Source: Pseudomonadota bacterium (GTDB lineage Bacteria > Pseudomonadota > Alphaproteobacteria > Rhizobiales > Xanthobacteraceae). Taken from it: a stretch of 43,957 nt of DNA. The position numbers were made by a program, and so were the translations under genes. Location of the stretch: NCBI GenBank assembly GCA_023451825.1, contig JAEXYA010000021.1, forward strand, positions 1-43,957, written 5' to 3'. This document shows positions 9,264-17,499 of this stretch, piece by piece. The first letter of the stretch is position 1. Every line of letters begins with the position of its first letter. The notes beneath the pieces were generated by a model. That model did not search any database. It was not told where the DNA came from and saw only the letters and a program-made list of their open reading frames with translations.

Positions 9264-10346
9264 ATGGCGCTGCCGACCTTCTACAAGCAATCCCCTTCGT
9301 TGACGCTGGCTGAAATAGCCGCGTCAACGAAGGCGCGTCTGGTCGATGCCTCGCTGGCCGACCATGTGATCACGGGCGTCGCCTCGCTGGACGAGGCAGG
9401 CCCGCATCACCTGACCTTCTTCGAAAACGTCCGATACGCTGATCAGCTTGCGCGTACGCAGGCTGGTGCCGTGCTGGTGAGCGAGGGGTACAAAGGCGAG
9501 ATCCCGGCTCATGTGGCCGTGTTGCGCGCCAAGCGGCCGTTTGCTGCCTTTGTCGAATTGGCCTGTGAGATGCAGCCCGACGCGCTGCGGCCGACCTCGA
9601 ATTTCGACGTGTCAGGCATTTCCGAGCAGGCGATCATCCATCCCACGGCGCTGCTCGAGGATGACGTCACCGTCGATCCGCTGGCGGTGATCGGGCCGGA
9701 TGTTGAAATTGGCTCCGGGACGATCGTCGGTTCCGGTGCGGTGATCGGGCCGGGCGTCAAGATCGGCCGCGATTGCAATATCGGGGCGGGCAGCGTGCTG
9801 CAGTTCACGTTGATCGGGAACAACGTGCTGGTCCATCCCGGCTGCAAGTTCGGCCAGGACGGCTTTGGTTTCGTGTTCGGCCGCGACAAGCACATCAAGG
9901 TACCGCAGACCGGTCGCGTCCTGATCCAGAACGATGTCGAAGTCGGCGCCGGCACCACGATCGATCGCGGCAGCCTGCGCGATACGGTGATCGGCGAGGG
10001 CACCAAAATCGACAATCAGGTCCAGATCGGTCACAATGTGACGATCGGACGGCACTGCGTCATTGCCGCCAAATGTGGCCTTGCGGGCAGCTTGACCATC
10101 GGCGACAACGTCGCACTGGGGGCCATGGTCGGCCTCAACAATCACATTACGATCGGCGACGGTGCGCAGGTCGCGGCCATGGCGGGCGTCAAGGACAGCA
10201 TCCCGCCGCGCGGCCGCTGGGGCGGCATTTTCGCCCGACCGACGAAGCAATGGTTCCGCGAGATCCTCGCGGTGGAGAAATTGGCCCGTGAGACTGCGCC
10301 CGGCGCGGACACGGACAACCTGGATACGAAGGACGAGCGGGAATGA
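9264..10346 (+). CDS. lpxD: UDP-3-O-acylglucosamine N-acyltransferase
   Basis: LpxD adds the second hydroxyacyl chain in lipid A synthesis (third step, after LpxA and LpxC). From ATG 9264 it has 360 residues: an N-terminal uridine-binding domain of about 100 residues (including HLTFFENVRYADQL), then a left-handed beta-helix of hexapeptide repeats with GQDGFGFVFG and the catalytic-His region QIGHNVTIGRHC. A TTG at 9234, three bases after bamA, is an alternative start adding ten residues; ATG 9264 better fits the family's N-terminus. The stop overlaps the fabZ start (ATGA), indicating translational coupling. Confidence 0.96.
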   Translation: MALPTFYKQSPSLTLAEIAASTKARLVDASLADHVITGVASLDEAGPHHLTFFENVRYADQLARTQAGAVLVSEGYKGEIPAHVAVLRAKRPFAAFVELACEMQPDALRPTSNFDVSGISEQAIIHPTALLEDDVTVDPLAVIGPDVEIGSGTIVGSGAVIGPGVKIGRDCNIGAGSVLQFTLIGNNVLVHPGCKFGQDGFGFVFGRDKHIKVPQTGRVLIQNDVEVGAGTTIDRGSLRDTVIGEGTKIDNQVQIGHNVTIGRHCVIAAKCGLAGSLTIGDNVALGAMVGLNNHITIGDGAQVAAMAGVKDSIPPRGRWGGIFARPTKQWFREILAVEKLARETAPGADTDNLDTKDERE

Positions 10347-10804
10347 GCGAGGAATCGCCGGTTATCATCGAGGCGGTGGATATCAACACCATCCTCAAGA
10401 CGCTGCCGCATCGCTATCCGTTCCTGCTGATCGATCGCGTGGTCGGCATCCGCAAGGATTTCAGCGGCATCGGCATCAAGAACGTGACGATCAACGAGCC
10501 TTGCTTCCTTGGGCACTTTCCCGAGCGGCCGGTCTATCCGGGCGTGCTGATGATCGAGGGCATGGCACAGACGGCCGGCGTGATCGGCATCGCCTCCGTG
10601 GACGGCACCGAGAAGCCGCGCGCGGTGTATTTCCTCACCATCGACAAATGCAAATTTCGCAAGCCGGTGATGCCGGGCGACACGATCGAATATCACCTGC
10701 ATCTCATCAACCGGAAGCGCGCCATGTGGTGGTTTCACGGCGATGCCAAGGTCAACGGCGTCACCGTTGCCGAGGCCGATGTGGGCGCGATGCTGACGGA
10801 CTAG
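10343..10804 (+). CDS. fabZ: 3-hydroxyacyl-[acyl-carrier-protein] dehydratase FabZ
   Basis: FabZ dehydrates beta-hydroxyacyl-ACP in fatty acid elongation and competes with LpxA for beta-hydroxyacyl-ACP, which is why it sits in lpx operons. The 153-residue hot-dog-fold protein shows LPHRYPFLLIDR (21-32), the catalytic His58 in GHFPERPVYPG and Glu72 in MIEGMAQ. It overlaps lpxD by four bases. In most relatives lpxA follows immediately; here a strong terminator and an iron-related cassette intervene. Confidence 0.98.
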   Translation: MSEESPVIIEAVDINTILKTLPHRYPFLLIDRVVGIRKDFSGIGIKNVTINEPCFLGHFPERPVYPGVLMIEGMAQTAGVIGIASVDGTEKPRAVYFLTIDKCKFRKPVMPGDTIEYHLHLINRKRAMWWFHGDAKVNGVTVAEADVGAMLTD

Positions 10805-10835
10805 TCCGGCTTCACTTCAATCGTGCAACGCAACG

Positions 10836-10860
10836 TCCCGCCCGCAAGGCGGGATTTTTC
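10836..10860 (+). terminator. Intrinsic terminator after fabZ
   Basis: A 6-bp CCCGCC/GGCGGG stem (10837-10842 and 10848-10853, extendable by a T-A pair) with a CGCAA loop is followed immediately by ATTTTTC. It lies about 33 bases after the fabZ stop and should end the tsf-side transcript before the receptor gene. Confidence 0.8.
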
Positions 10861-11284
10861 GTTGTGTCCGGACGGATCGTGCGGCGCTCCCGCATCGGCG
10901 GCAGGCTTCATTTTGCGACCATCGACGGGCATCAGTCGCGTTGCGAGAATCGTCGCACGAGCAAACGCCTTTCATTTGTACGAATATCAGCCGCGTAGAC
11001 TCGCGCTGATTCAACTTTTCAAATGTGACGACGCTGGCATGTTGCTGTCGCGGTTGGTCATTTCGGTCGCATGTGACGATACGTAGCGCTGTTGATAGTT
11101 CGGCTCGTCATCACACAGCGACCTTCGCGAACCCCTTAAACTAAAGCGGATTCCGCACGTAAAGATCGTCCCGATGCGACCCATTGCCTCCTGCGGCATT
11201 GCTCGTTGTTAGATGTGTTCTACGAACGGCGATTTGTTTCTGAATGTATCAGCGTCCTGCAAATGAGATTTGTGGGGCGATAAA
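10861..11284 (+). promoter_or_regulatory. 424-bp non-coding leader of the siderophore receptor gene
   Basis: No convincing gene is visible here. The stretch is more AT-rich than its surroundings. It holds a 9-nt direct repeat, ATGTGACGA, at 11023-11031 and 11071-11079, and an imperfect dyad AGATGTGTTCT near 11211. By position it should carry the promoter of the receptor gene. I cannot recognise a clear Fur, Irr or RirA box. Confidence 0.4.
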
Positions 11285-13762
11285 ATGACAGAAGTCGGGC
11301 AGGGACGTCCGGGTAACAACAAGCAGCGTGTGATCGTGGCGCACACGGCTGAGACAAAACAGGCGCGACGATCGGCGATCCCTTATGCGGCGTTATCCGC
11401 AGGCATTGCGATCTCGCTGTCGGGTGTCAGTCAGTCCGCGTCGGCGCAGGACGCCACCGCGCAGCGCGGCTCGTCGCGTGTGCTCGATACGATCGAAGTG
11501 ACCAGCCCGCGCGTGCAGCAGCGGCGCGCCGCCACGCCGGCGGCCTCGGCTCCGCGCCAGGCACAGCCGCGCCGCGCACCGCGCGTCGTTGCAGAGCCGG
11601 TTGCCTTGCCGAGCCAGGGTGGGCCGCAGGGCTATTTGGTGCCGACGGCATCGTCGCCCAAACAGACCGCACCGCTGCTGGATACGGCGCAGACCGTGAC
11701 GGTCGTGCCGCAGCAGATCATCCGCGAACAGGGCGCGCGCAACCTGACGGAAGTGCTGCGCAATACGCCGGGCATCTCGTTCGACGCCGGTGAAAACGGC
11801 TTCTCGACCTCGACCAACAATTTCAAGCTCCGCGGCTTCGACGGCAGCGGCAACATCTTCTTCGACGGCGCACGCGACAGCGGCACCTATACGCGCGACA
11901 CGTTCAACGTCGATCGCGTCGAGGTGTTCAAGGGGGCTGCGGTCGAGAACGGCCGCGGCGGCGCCGGCGGCTATGTCAATCTCGTCAGCAAGGTGCCGTG
12001 GCTCGCCAATGTCACCCAGGGCGATATCAGCTTCGGCTTTGCGCAGGGCGGCCAGCAGGCGCAGAAGCGCGGCACCGTCGACATGAACTACGTCGTCGCG
12101 CCGAACACCGCATTCCGCCTGAATGCGATGATCGAGCAGAGCGGGATTCCGGGCCGCGATCTCGCCGAGAACCGCACCTGGGGTATCGCTCCGTCGCTCG
12201 CTTTCGGTCTCGGCACGGATCTGCGCGCTTATGTGTCGTATGAGCATCTGACCCGTCGCGATCGTCCGGATTGGGGTGTCCCCGGTGCGATGATCAAGGG
12301 CATGTTCAGATACGATCCGCTGGCAGCGTCGGCGTCGCGCAGCAATTTCTACGGCTTGCGCTCGGACTTCGACAATGTCGACAGCGACGCCGTGCTCGGC
12401 CGTGTCGAATACGACATCAGCAAGCACATCACGATCAGCAACCAGACGCGCTGGTCGACAGTCGATCGGTCATCGCAATACACGGTGCCGACGGCATTCA
12501 ACCCCGGCCCACTGACGGTCACCACGCAGCGCGAATTCTTCGATCGCCGCAACACGTCGGTCTCCAATCTGACGAATGTCACGGCCAACTTCGATACCGG
12601 ATCGCTGCAACACAAGGTAACGACCGGGCTCGAATTCACGCAGGAGCAATCGAACGCCTTGCGCTTCGGCACGCAGGGCGCCGGCAACACCGATCTGTTC
12701 AATCCAAACCCCGATCGCGCAATCGCTGCGCCCTTGCTGCCGGGCGAGACCAACGGCATCAAGATCAACACGATCGCGGCCTATGTCTTCGACACGATCA
12801 AGCTCAACGAGCAGTGGTCGGTGATGGGCGGGCTGCGTGCCGAGAAGTACAAGGTCGATATCGACAGCCGCACGATTGCGGGCCTGCCGACCGGAATCAA
12901 CGGCTATAGCGAGTCGAACGTGACGCTCGGCGGCAAGACGGCGATCGTCTACAAGCCGACGCAATATTCCAGCGTCTATGGTTCGTTCGGCGTGTCCTAT
13001 CTGCCGCCGGGCTCCTATCTCTCCAACCCGGATATTTCACGTACGGGCGAAAACGCATTCCCCGGCTTCGTTGCCGGCGCCGATCCGACGCGCTTCCACA
13101 ATTATGAAGTCGGCACCAAGGTCGAGTTCTTCGGTGGACGCCTGATGACCACGGCGGCGCTCTTCCGCACCGAGAAGCGCAATGCGCCGATCACGGGACG
13201 CGATGTCGGCGAGACCGTCGACAGCCTGAAGGGATACGGCCAGCAGATCGTGCAGGGTGTCGAGTTCGGTGCGGCCGGCCAGATCACGCCGGCATGGTCG
13301 GTGTTCGGCGGGCTGATGGTCATGCAAAGCGAACGCAGGCACTCGGCCTATCTGGACGATGTGCGCCGTCGCGCCAGCCCGACAGACTATACGCCGTTCA
13401 TGACGACCAGCGGAAACGAACTCGCCTTCACGCCGAATGTCTCGGGTAATCTCTGGACCACCTACAAGTTCATTCCGACCGGATGGACGATCGGTGCCGG
13501 CGTCAACTTTGCCAGCGAGTCATTCCTCGGACGTCCAGACGATGCCAACCGCATCATTCCGAACGGCCAGTTCGGCAAGCTGCCGGGCTATGCGGCCTTC
13601 AACCTGATGGCCTCCTATGACATCCGCAAGGACGTCGTGCTGCGCCTGAACGTCGACAATGTGGCGGACAATCGCTACGCGGTGTCCAGCAACTGGAACG
13701 GATCGCGCGTCAATGTCGCGGCAGGCCGCGTCTATCGGGTCAGCACCAGCTTCAAGTTCTGA
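11285..13762 (+). CDS. TonB-dependent siderophore receptor (Fiu/PiuA type)
   Basis: An outer-membrane gated channel for ferric siderophore uptake, powered by TonB-ExbBD. From the ATG at 11285 the product has 825 residues. It starts with an unusually long polar leader (about 33 residues) before a hydrophobic signal core ending near ASA-QD (residues 54-55), then a TonB box DTIEV (68-72) and an Ala/Pro/Arg-rich linker (about 75-110). The plug domain (SPKQTAPLLDTAQTVTVVP, FKLRGF, FFDGARDSGTYTRDTFN, GGAGGYVNLVSK) and a 22-strand barrel ending in terminal Phe follow. A TTG at 11270 would add five residues. The next gene, a PiuC/YbiX hydroxylase, mirrors fiu-ybiX in E. coli and piuA-piuC in Pseudomonas, suggesting a catecholate-type ligand; the substrate itself is not proven. 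Confidence 0.9.
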   Translation: MTEVGQGRPGNNKQRVIVAHTAETKQARRSAIPYAALSAGIAISLSGVSQSASAQDATAQRGSSRVLDTIEVTSPRVQQRRAATPAASAPRQAQPRRAPRVVAEPVALPSQGGPQGYLVPTASSPKQTAPLLDTAQTVTVVPQQIIREQGARNLTEVLRNTPGISFDAGENGFSTSTNNFKLRGFDGSGNIFFDGARDSGTYTRDTFNVDRVEVFKGAAVENGRGGAGGYVNLVSKVPWLANVTQGDISFGFAQGGQQAQKRGTVDMNYVVAPNTAFRLNAMIEQSGIPGRDLAENRTWGIAPSLAFGLGTDLRAYVSYEHLTRRDRPDWGVPGAMIKGMFRYDPLAASASRSNFYGLRSDFDNVDSDAVLGRVEYDISKHITISNQTRWSTVDRSSQYTVPTAFNPGPLTVTTQREFFDRRNTSVSNLTNVTANFDTGSLQHKVTTGLEFTQEQSNALRFGTQGAGNTDLFNPNPDRAIAAPLLPGETNGIKINTIAAYVFDTIKLNEQWSVMGGLRAEKYKVDIDSRTIAGLPTGINGYSESNVTLGGKTAIVYKPTQYSSVYGSFGVSYLPPGSYLSNPDISRTGENAFPGFVAGADPTRFHNYEVGTKVEFFGGRLMTTAALFRTEKRNAPITGRDVGETVDSLKGYGQQIVQGVEFGAAGQITPAWSVFGGLMVMQSERRHSAYLDDVRRRASPTDYTPFMTTSGNELAFTPNVSGNLWTTYKFIPTGWTIGAGVNFASESFLGRPDDANRIIPNGQFGKLPGYAAFNLMASYDIRKDVVLRLNVDNVADNRYAVSSNWNGSRVNVAAGRVYRVSTSFKF

Positions 13763-13788
13763 TCTGATCCATAGATGAGACGATAGTG

Positions 13789-13828
13789 CTGCGGCGGGTT
13801 CGTTTAGAACCTGCCGCAGTTGCGTTTG
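13789..13828 (+). terminator. Terminator-like hairpin after the receptor gene
   Basis: A 13-bp stem (CTGCGGCGGGTTC at 13789-13801 with GAACCTGCCGCAG at 13807-13819, one G-T wobble) with loop GTTTA is followed by the weakly T-rich TTGCGTTTGG. It may terminate, or partly attenuate, transcription between the receptor and the hydroxylase gene. Confidence 0.5.
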
Positions 13829-13895
13829 GTGGCGTGGCGATCAACGATCGGCGCTGCTAAGAGAAGCCCGGTAGATACGCAGAGGAGCGGCGACC

Positions 13896-14573
13896 ATGGA
13901 GATCATTCCCGATGTGCTGACGCCGGCTGAAGTCAGCCGTTGCCGCGAACTGCTCGACAGAGCCGCCTGGCAGGATGGCAAGGCGACGGCGGGCCACATC
14001 GCGGCCCGCGTCAAACACAACCAGCAGCTTGCGCAGGACGATCCGCTAGCCGAAGAGCTCAGCACCTTCGTGCTGCAAAAGCTCAGTACCACGAGCCGTT
14101 TCATGGCCGCGGCGCTGCCGCTGAAGGTGCTGCCGCCGCGCTTCAATCGCTATGCCGATGCCGGCACCTACGGCTATCACATCGACAATGCGATCTTCTC
14201 GGTGCCGGGGACGCCGACCCGCGTGCGCGGCGATCTCTCGGCGACATTGTTTCTCAATGATGTCGATGAGTATGACGGCGGCGAATTGCTGATCCAGGGC
14301 GAACTGGCGACGCATCAGGTCAAGCTGCCGGCAGGGCACATGGTGCTGTATCCCGCGAATACGTTTCATCAGGTGACGCCGGTCACCCGCGGCGTCAGGC
14401 TCGCATCGTTCTTCTGGATCCAGAGCCTCGTGCGCGAAGGCCATCGCCGTGCGATGCTGCTGGATCTCGACGACACCATCCAGGATCTCGCCGAGGAAGC
14501 GCCCGACAGCGAGGCGCTCGATCGGCTGACAGGGCTGTATCACAACCTGCTGCGTGAATGGTCGATCACCTGA
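13896..14573 (+). CDS. piuC: PKHD-type Fe(II)/2-oxoglutarate hydroxylase, PiuC/YbiX family
   Basis: The protein belongs to the 2-oxoglutarate- and Fe(II)-dependent dioxygenases related to prolyl 4-hydroxylase. Its 225 residues match E. coli YbiX (about 225) throughout. Iron ligands His95 and Asp97 lie in YGYHIDNAIFS, His158 in ANTFHQVTPV, and the 2-oxoglutarate-binding Arg is probably Arg168 in RGVRLASFFW. The N-terminal IPDVLTPAEVSRCRELLD helix is typical. Family members are iron-regulated and adjacent to siderophore receptors, but their substrate is unknown. Here the gene lies 133 bp after the receptor and about 10 bp before an alpha-hydroxy-acid oxidase, so it is likely part of the same iron-responsive unit. 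Confidence 0.93.
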   Translation: MEIIPDVLTPAEVSRCRELLDRAAWQDGKATAGHIAARVKHNQQLAQDDPLAEELSTFVLQKLSTTSRFMAAALPLKVLPPRFNRYADAGTYGYHIDNAIFSVPGTPTRVRGDLSATLFLNDVDEYDGGELLIQGELATHQVKLPAGHMVLYPANTFHQVTPVTRGVRLASFFWIQSLVREGHRRAMLLDLDDTIQDLAEEAPDSEALDRLTGLYHNLLREWSIT

Positions 14574-14583
14574 GGAAAATCTC

Positions 14584-15702
14584 GTGACCACGATGCCGCA
14601 TGAAAAGCTGCAGCAAATCCCTGCGACCATCGCATCGGTTTCCGATTACGAGCCCTATGCGCGCGAGCGCATGACGGAGCAGGCCTGGGCCTATATCGCC
14701 GGCGGTGCGGCGGATGAGGTGACGTTGCGCGACAATTGCGCGGCATTTCAGCGCCTGACGCTGCGCCCGCGCGTGTTGCAGGACCTGAGCGGCGGCCACA
14801 CGCGGCTCACGCTGTTCGGCCATGACTTCCGGCATCCCATCCTGCTGGCGCCCGTGGCTTTCCAGGCGCTGGTGCATCCGGAAGCTGAGATGGCGACCGC
14901 GCTCGGCGCCTCGGCGATGCAGGCCGGCATGGTGGTGAGCACGCAGGCGACCACGCTGCTCGAGGATATCGCCGGCACGGCGACAGGGCCGCTGTGGTTT
15001 CAGCTTTATATCCAGCCGGACCGCGATTTTACCCGCGATCTCGTGTTGCGGGCCGAGCGTGCAAGATATCAGGCGCTGGTCGTCACCGTAGATGCGCCGG
15101 TGAACGGGCTGCGCAACCGCGAGCAACGCTCGGGCTTCGCTTTTCCGGCTGACATTGAGGCGGTGAATTTGCGCGGCATGCGGGGCCTGCCGCCGCAACG
15201 CGGGCAGGCGGGGTCGCAGATTTTGCTCGGTAGCGATTTGCTGAATGCGGCGCCCACCTGGCAGGATCTCGCCTGGCTGAAATCGCTGACAAAGCTTCCG
15301 GTACTGGTGAAGGGGATCACCACTGCCGAGGATGCCGCCCGCGCCGTCGCCGAGGGCATGGACGGCATCATCGTCTCCAACCACGGCGGACGGACGCTGG
15401 ATGGCCTTCCGGCAACGCTCGACGTTTTGCCGGAGGTGGTCGTCGCTGTGGATGGCCGCGTCCCGGTGTTGATGGATGGCGGCATCCGCCGCGGCAGCGA
15501 TGTGTTCAAGGCGCTGGCGCTGGGCGCCAAGGCCGTGCTGGTGGGACGGCCTTACATCCATGGCCTGGCGGCGGCAGGCGCGACCGGCGTGTCGCATGTG
15601 CTCTATCTGCTGCGCGCCGAACTGGAGGTCACCATGGCGCTGGCCGGGTGCCGCGATCTGACGGCGATTTCGGCTGCCGCAGTCCGGCATGGACCGGCGT
15701 AA
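14584..15702 (+). CDS. FMN-dependent alpha-hydroxy-acid oxidase/dehydrogenase
   Basis: This is a TIM-barrel FMN enzyme of the LldD / glycolate oxidase / lactate oxidase family, which oxidises L-2-hydroxy acids to 2-keto acids. The 372-residue product has LAPVAFQALVHPE and the FQLYIQPDR flavin segments, VKGITTAEDA, the active-site signature SNHGGRTLD (about 265-273, with catalytic His and substrate Arg) and MDGGIRRGSDVFKALALGA near the phosphate-binding end. A GTG at 14584 is chosen because GAGGA at 14572-14577 is well spaced; ATG 14593 is the alternative. It begins about 10 bp after piuC, so the two should be co-transcribed. No lactate permease or regulator is nearby, so classic lactate utilisation is not supported; the substrate is unknown. 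Confidence 0.9.
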   Translation: MTTMPHEKLQQIPATIASVSDYEPYARERMTEQAWAYIAGGAADEVTLRDNCAAFQRLTLRPRVLQDLSGGHTRLTLFGHDFRHPILLAPVAFQALVHPEAEMATALGASAMQAGMVVSTQATTLLEDIAGTATGPLWFQLYIQPDRDFTRDLVLRAERARYQALVVTVDAPVNGLRNREQRSGFAFPADIEAVNLRGMRGLPPQRGQAGSQILLGSDLLNAAPTWQDLAWLKSLTKLPVLVKGITTAEDAARAVAEGMDGIIVSNHGGRTLDGLPATLDVLPEVVVAVDGRVPVLMDGGIRRGSDVFKALALGAKAVLVGRPYIHGLAAAGATGVSHVLYLLRAELEVTMALAGCRDLTAISAAAVRHGPA

Positions 15703-15808
15703 CAGATCGCAATCAGACGTCACTGGACAGCCCCCGGAAGGCGCGTTAACCACTGGAAAAATCACGATATTCGCAGGCGGCCCGCGCGGCTGGGATTGGA
15801 CTTTTCCG

Positions 15809-16609
15809 ATGAGCAAGATTGATCCGATGGCGCGCGTCGCCGATGGCGCGGTGATCGCCGATGGCGTCGAGATCGGTCCGTTCTGCACGATCGGACCCAA
15901 TGTCACCATCGGCGCGGGAACGAAGCTGCTGTCGCATGTCAATGTGACGTCGCAGACCTCCATCGGCGAGAACTGCACGATCTATCCGTTTGCTTCGCTA
16001 GGCGCCCCGCCGCAGATCGTCGGCGTTGGACCGGAAGTCACGGAGCTACGGATCGGCAACGGCTGCACCATCCGCGAGTCGGTGACGATGAATGCGGGGA
16101 GCGTGCGCGGCGGCGGTGTGACGTCGGTCGGTGACCGCGGCTACTTCATGAACTGCGCCCATGTCGGCCATGATTGCCAGGTCGGCAATGACGTGATCTT
16201 CGCGACCTCGGCGACACTCGGCGGTCACTGCGAGATCGGCGATTTCGTTTTCATGGGCGGCCTCTCAGCCGTGCACCAGTTCACGCGCATCGGTCCGCAG
16301 GCGATGGTGGGCGGTGTCTGCGGCGTGCGCGGCGACATCATCCCGTTCGGCCTGGTCAACGGCCAGTATGCGGCGCTGGAAGGCCTGAACCTTATCGGCA
16401 TGAAACGCCGCAAGTTCACCAAGGATCGCCTCGCCACCGTGCGCGGCTTCTATCAAAAACTCTTCCATGGCGAGGGCGTGTTTGCCGAGCGCCTGGAACG
16501 CGTGCAGCCGATGGCCGGCGAAGATCCGGCCATTGCGGAAATCCTCGCTTTCATCGCCGGCGGCAAGCATCGCGCGCTTTGCTTGCCCGAAGTCGGCGGT
16601 CAGGCCTGA
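15809..16609 (+). CDS. lpxA: UDP-N-acetylglucosamine acyltransferase
   Basis: LpxA catalyses the first step of lipid A synthesis, transferring hydroxyacyl from ACP to UDP-GlcNAc. From ATG 15809 it has 266 residues, typical for the family (about 262), beginning MSKIDPMARV and continuing in hexapeptide repeats of the left-handed beta-helix (VIADGVEIGPFCTIGP). CAHVGHDCQVGN holds the probable catalytic His121, and LGGHCEIGD and VHQFTRIG follow. The frame is open to 15689, but the upstream part lacks hexapeptides and overlaps the preceding gene. The gene is separated from lpxD-fabZ by an iron-related cassette, so it must use a promoter in or before the 106-bp gap, or read through from the cassette. 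Confidence 0.97.
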   Translation: MSKIDPMARVADGAVIADGVEIGPFCTIGPNVTIGAGTKLLSHVNVTSQTSIGENCTIYPFASLGAPPQIVGVGPEVTELRIGNGCTIRESVTMNAGSVRGGGVTSVGDRGYFMNCAHVGHDCQVGNDVIFATSATLGGHCEIGDFVFMGGLSAVHQFTRIGPQAMVGGVCGVRGDIIPFGLVNGQYAALEGLNLIGMKRRKFTKDRLATVRGFYQKLFHGEGVFAERLERVQPMAGEDPAIAEILAFIAGGKHRALCLPEVGGQA

Positions 16610-16629
16610 CGGGGAGCGCGAGGCCTGAC

Positions 16630-17499
16630 ATGGACAGCCAGCCTCCGTTGCAGCCACTCTCCGTCGGATCGCCGCTCGGCATCATTGCCGGCGGCGGCCC
16701 GATGCCGTTTGCCGTGGCGGATTCGCTGCAGGCGCGCGGCATTACGCCGGTGATTTTCGGGCTCAAGGGCTTCTGCGATCCGGTGCAGGCGGCGCGTTTT
16801 GCGCATCACTGGATTCCCATCGGCAAATTCGGCGCGTTGCTGCGGCTGATGCGCAGCGCGCAGTGCCGCGATCTCGTTTTCATCGGCACGCTGGTGCGCC
16901 CCGCGATCTCCGAAATCCGCCTCGACTGGGGGACACTGCGGGTGATGCCCGCCGTGTTTCGCGCCTTTCGCGGCGGCGACGATCATCTGCTCACCAGCGT
17001 CAGCCGGTTGTTCGAGCATGAAGGGTTTCGCCTGCTCGGCGTGAAGGATGTCGCGCCGGATCTGCTGATGCCCGCCGGCAGCATTACGCGCGCAACGCCT
17101 GATGCGGATGCAGATGCGGATATCGCGCGCGGCCGCGAGGTGCTGCGGGCGCTGAGCCCGTTCGATATCGGCCAGGCCTGCGTGGTGATCGACGGCCATG
17201 TGGTGGGCATCGAGGATATCGGCGGCACCGATGCGCTGCTCGCGCGTGTCGCCGATTTGCGCGCCAATGGCCGCATCCGCGCCAAAGCGGGTAGGGGCGT
17301 ATTGGTGAAGGCGCCGAAGAGCGCGCAGGATCTCCGTTTCGATCTGCCGACGACGGGACCGCGCACTGTGGAAGGCGCGATCGCCGCAAAACTCGCCGGC
17401 ATCGCCATCGTCGCGGGCAACACCATCGTGGCCGAGCCACAGGCGATGATTGAAGCTGCGGATGCCGCTGGTTTCTTCGTCACGGGGCTTCCGGCATGA
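16630..17499 (+). CDS. lpxI: UDP-2,3-diacylglucosamine pyrophosphatase LpxI
   Basis: LpxI (DUF1009) hydrolyses UDP-2,3-diacylglucosamine to lipid X and replaces LpxH in alphaproteobacteria. From ATG 16630 the product has 289 residues: an N-terminal domain with LGIIAGGGPMPFAVADSLQARG, FIGTLVRPAISEIRLDWGTL and GGDDHLLTSV, and a C-terminal domain containing DIGQACVVIDGHVVGIEDIGGTD and GVLVKAPKSAQDLRFDLPT, all characteristic. An upstream in-frame ATG (16579) overlaps the end of lpxA and is less likely. The stop overlaps the lpxB start (ATGA). The order lpxA-lpxI-lpxB is the usual one for the order. Confidence 0.95.
   Translation: MDSQPPLQPLSVGSPLGIIAGGGPMPFAVADSLQARGITPVIFGLKGFCDPVQAARFAHHWIPIGKFGALLRLMRSAQCRDLVFIGTLVRPAISEIRLDWGTLRVMPAVFRAFRGGDDHLLTSVSRLFEHEGFRLLGVKDVAPDLLMPAGSITRATPDADADADIARGREVLRALSPFDIGQACVVIDGHVVGIEDIGGTDALLARVADLRANGRIRAKAGRGVLVKAPKSAQDLRFDLPTTGPRTVEGAIAAKLAGIAIVAGNTIVAEPQAMIEAADAAGFFVTGLPA

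Noticed and set aside
6544..9327. 927-codon open frame antisense to bamA
   Set aside because: It mirrors bamA exactly, has low-complexity Arg/Val/Ala-rich composition and no domain. Long antisense frames are expected in GC-rich genes with biased codon usage.
10823..11086. 87-codon open frame after fabZ
   Set aside because: It runs through the fabZ terminator hairpin, lacks a ribosome site and has no recognisable domain.
11205..11225. AGATGTGTTCT as a possible Irr/Fur-type operator upstream of the receptor
   Set aside because: The dyad is short and imperfect and does not match an iron-regulator consensus well enough to call.
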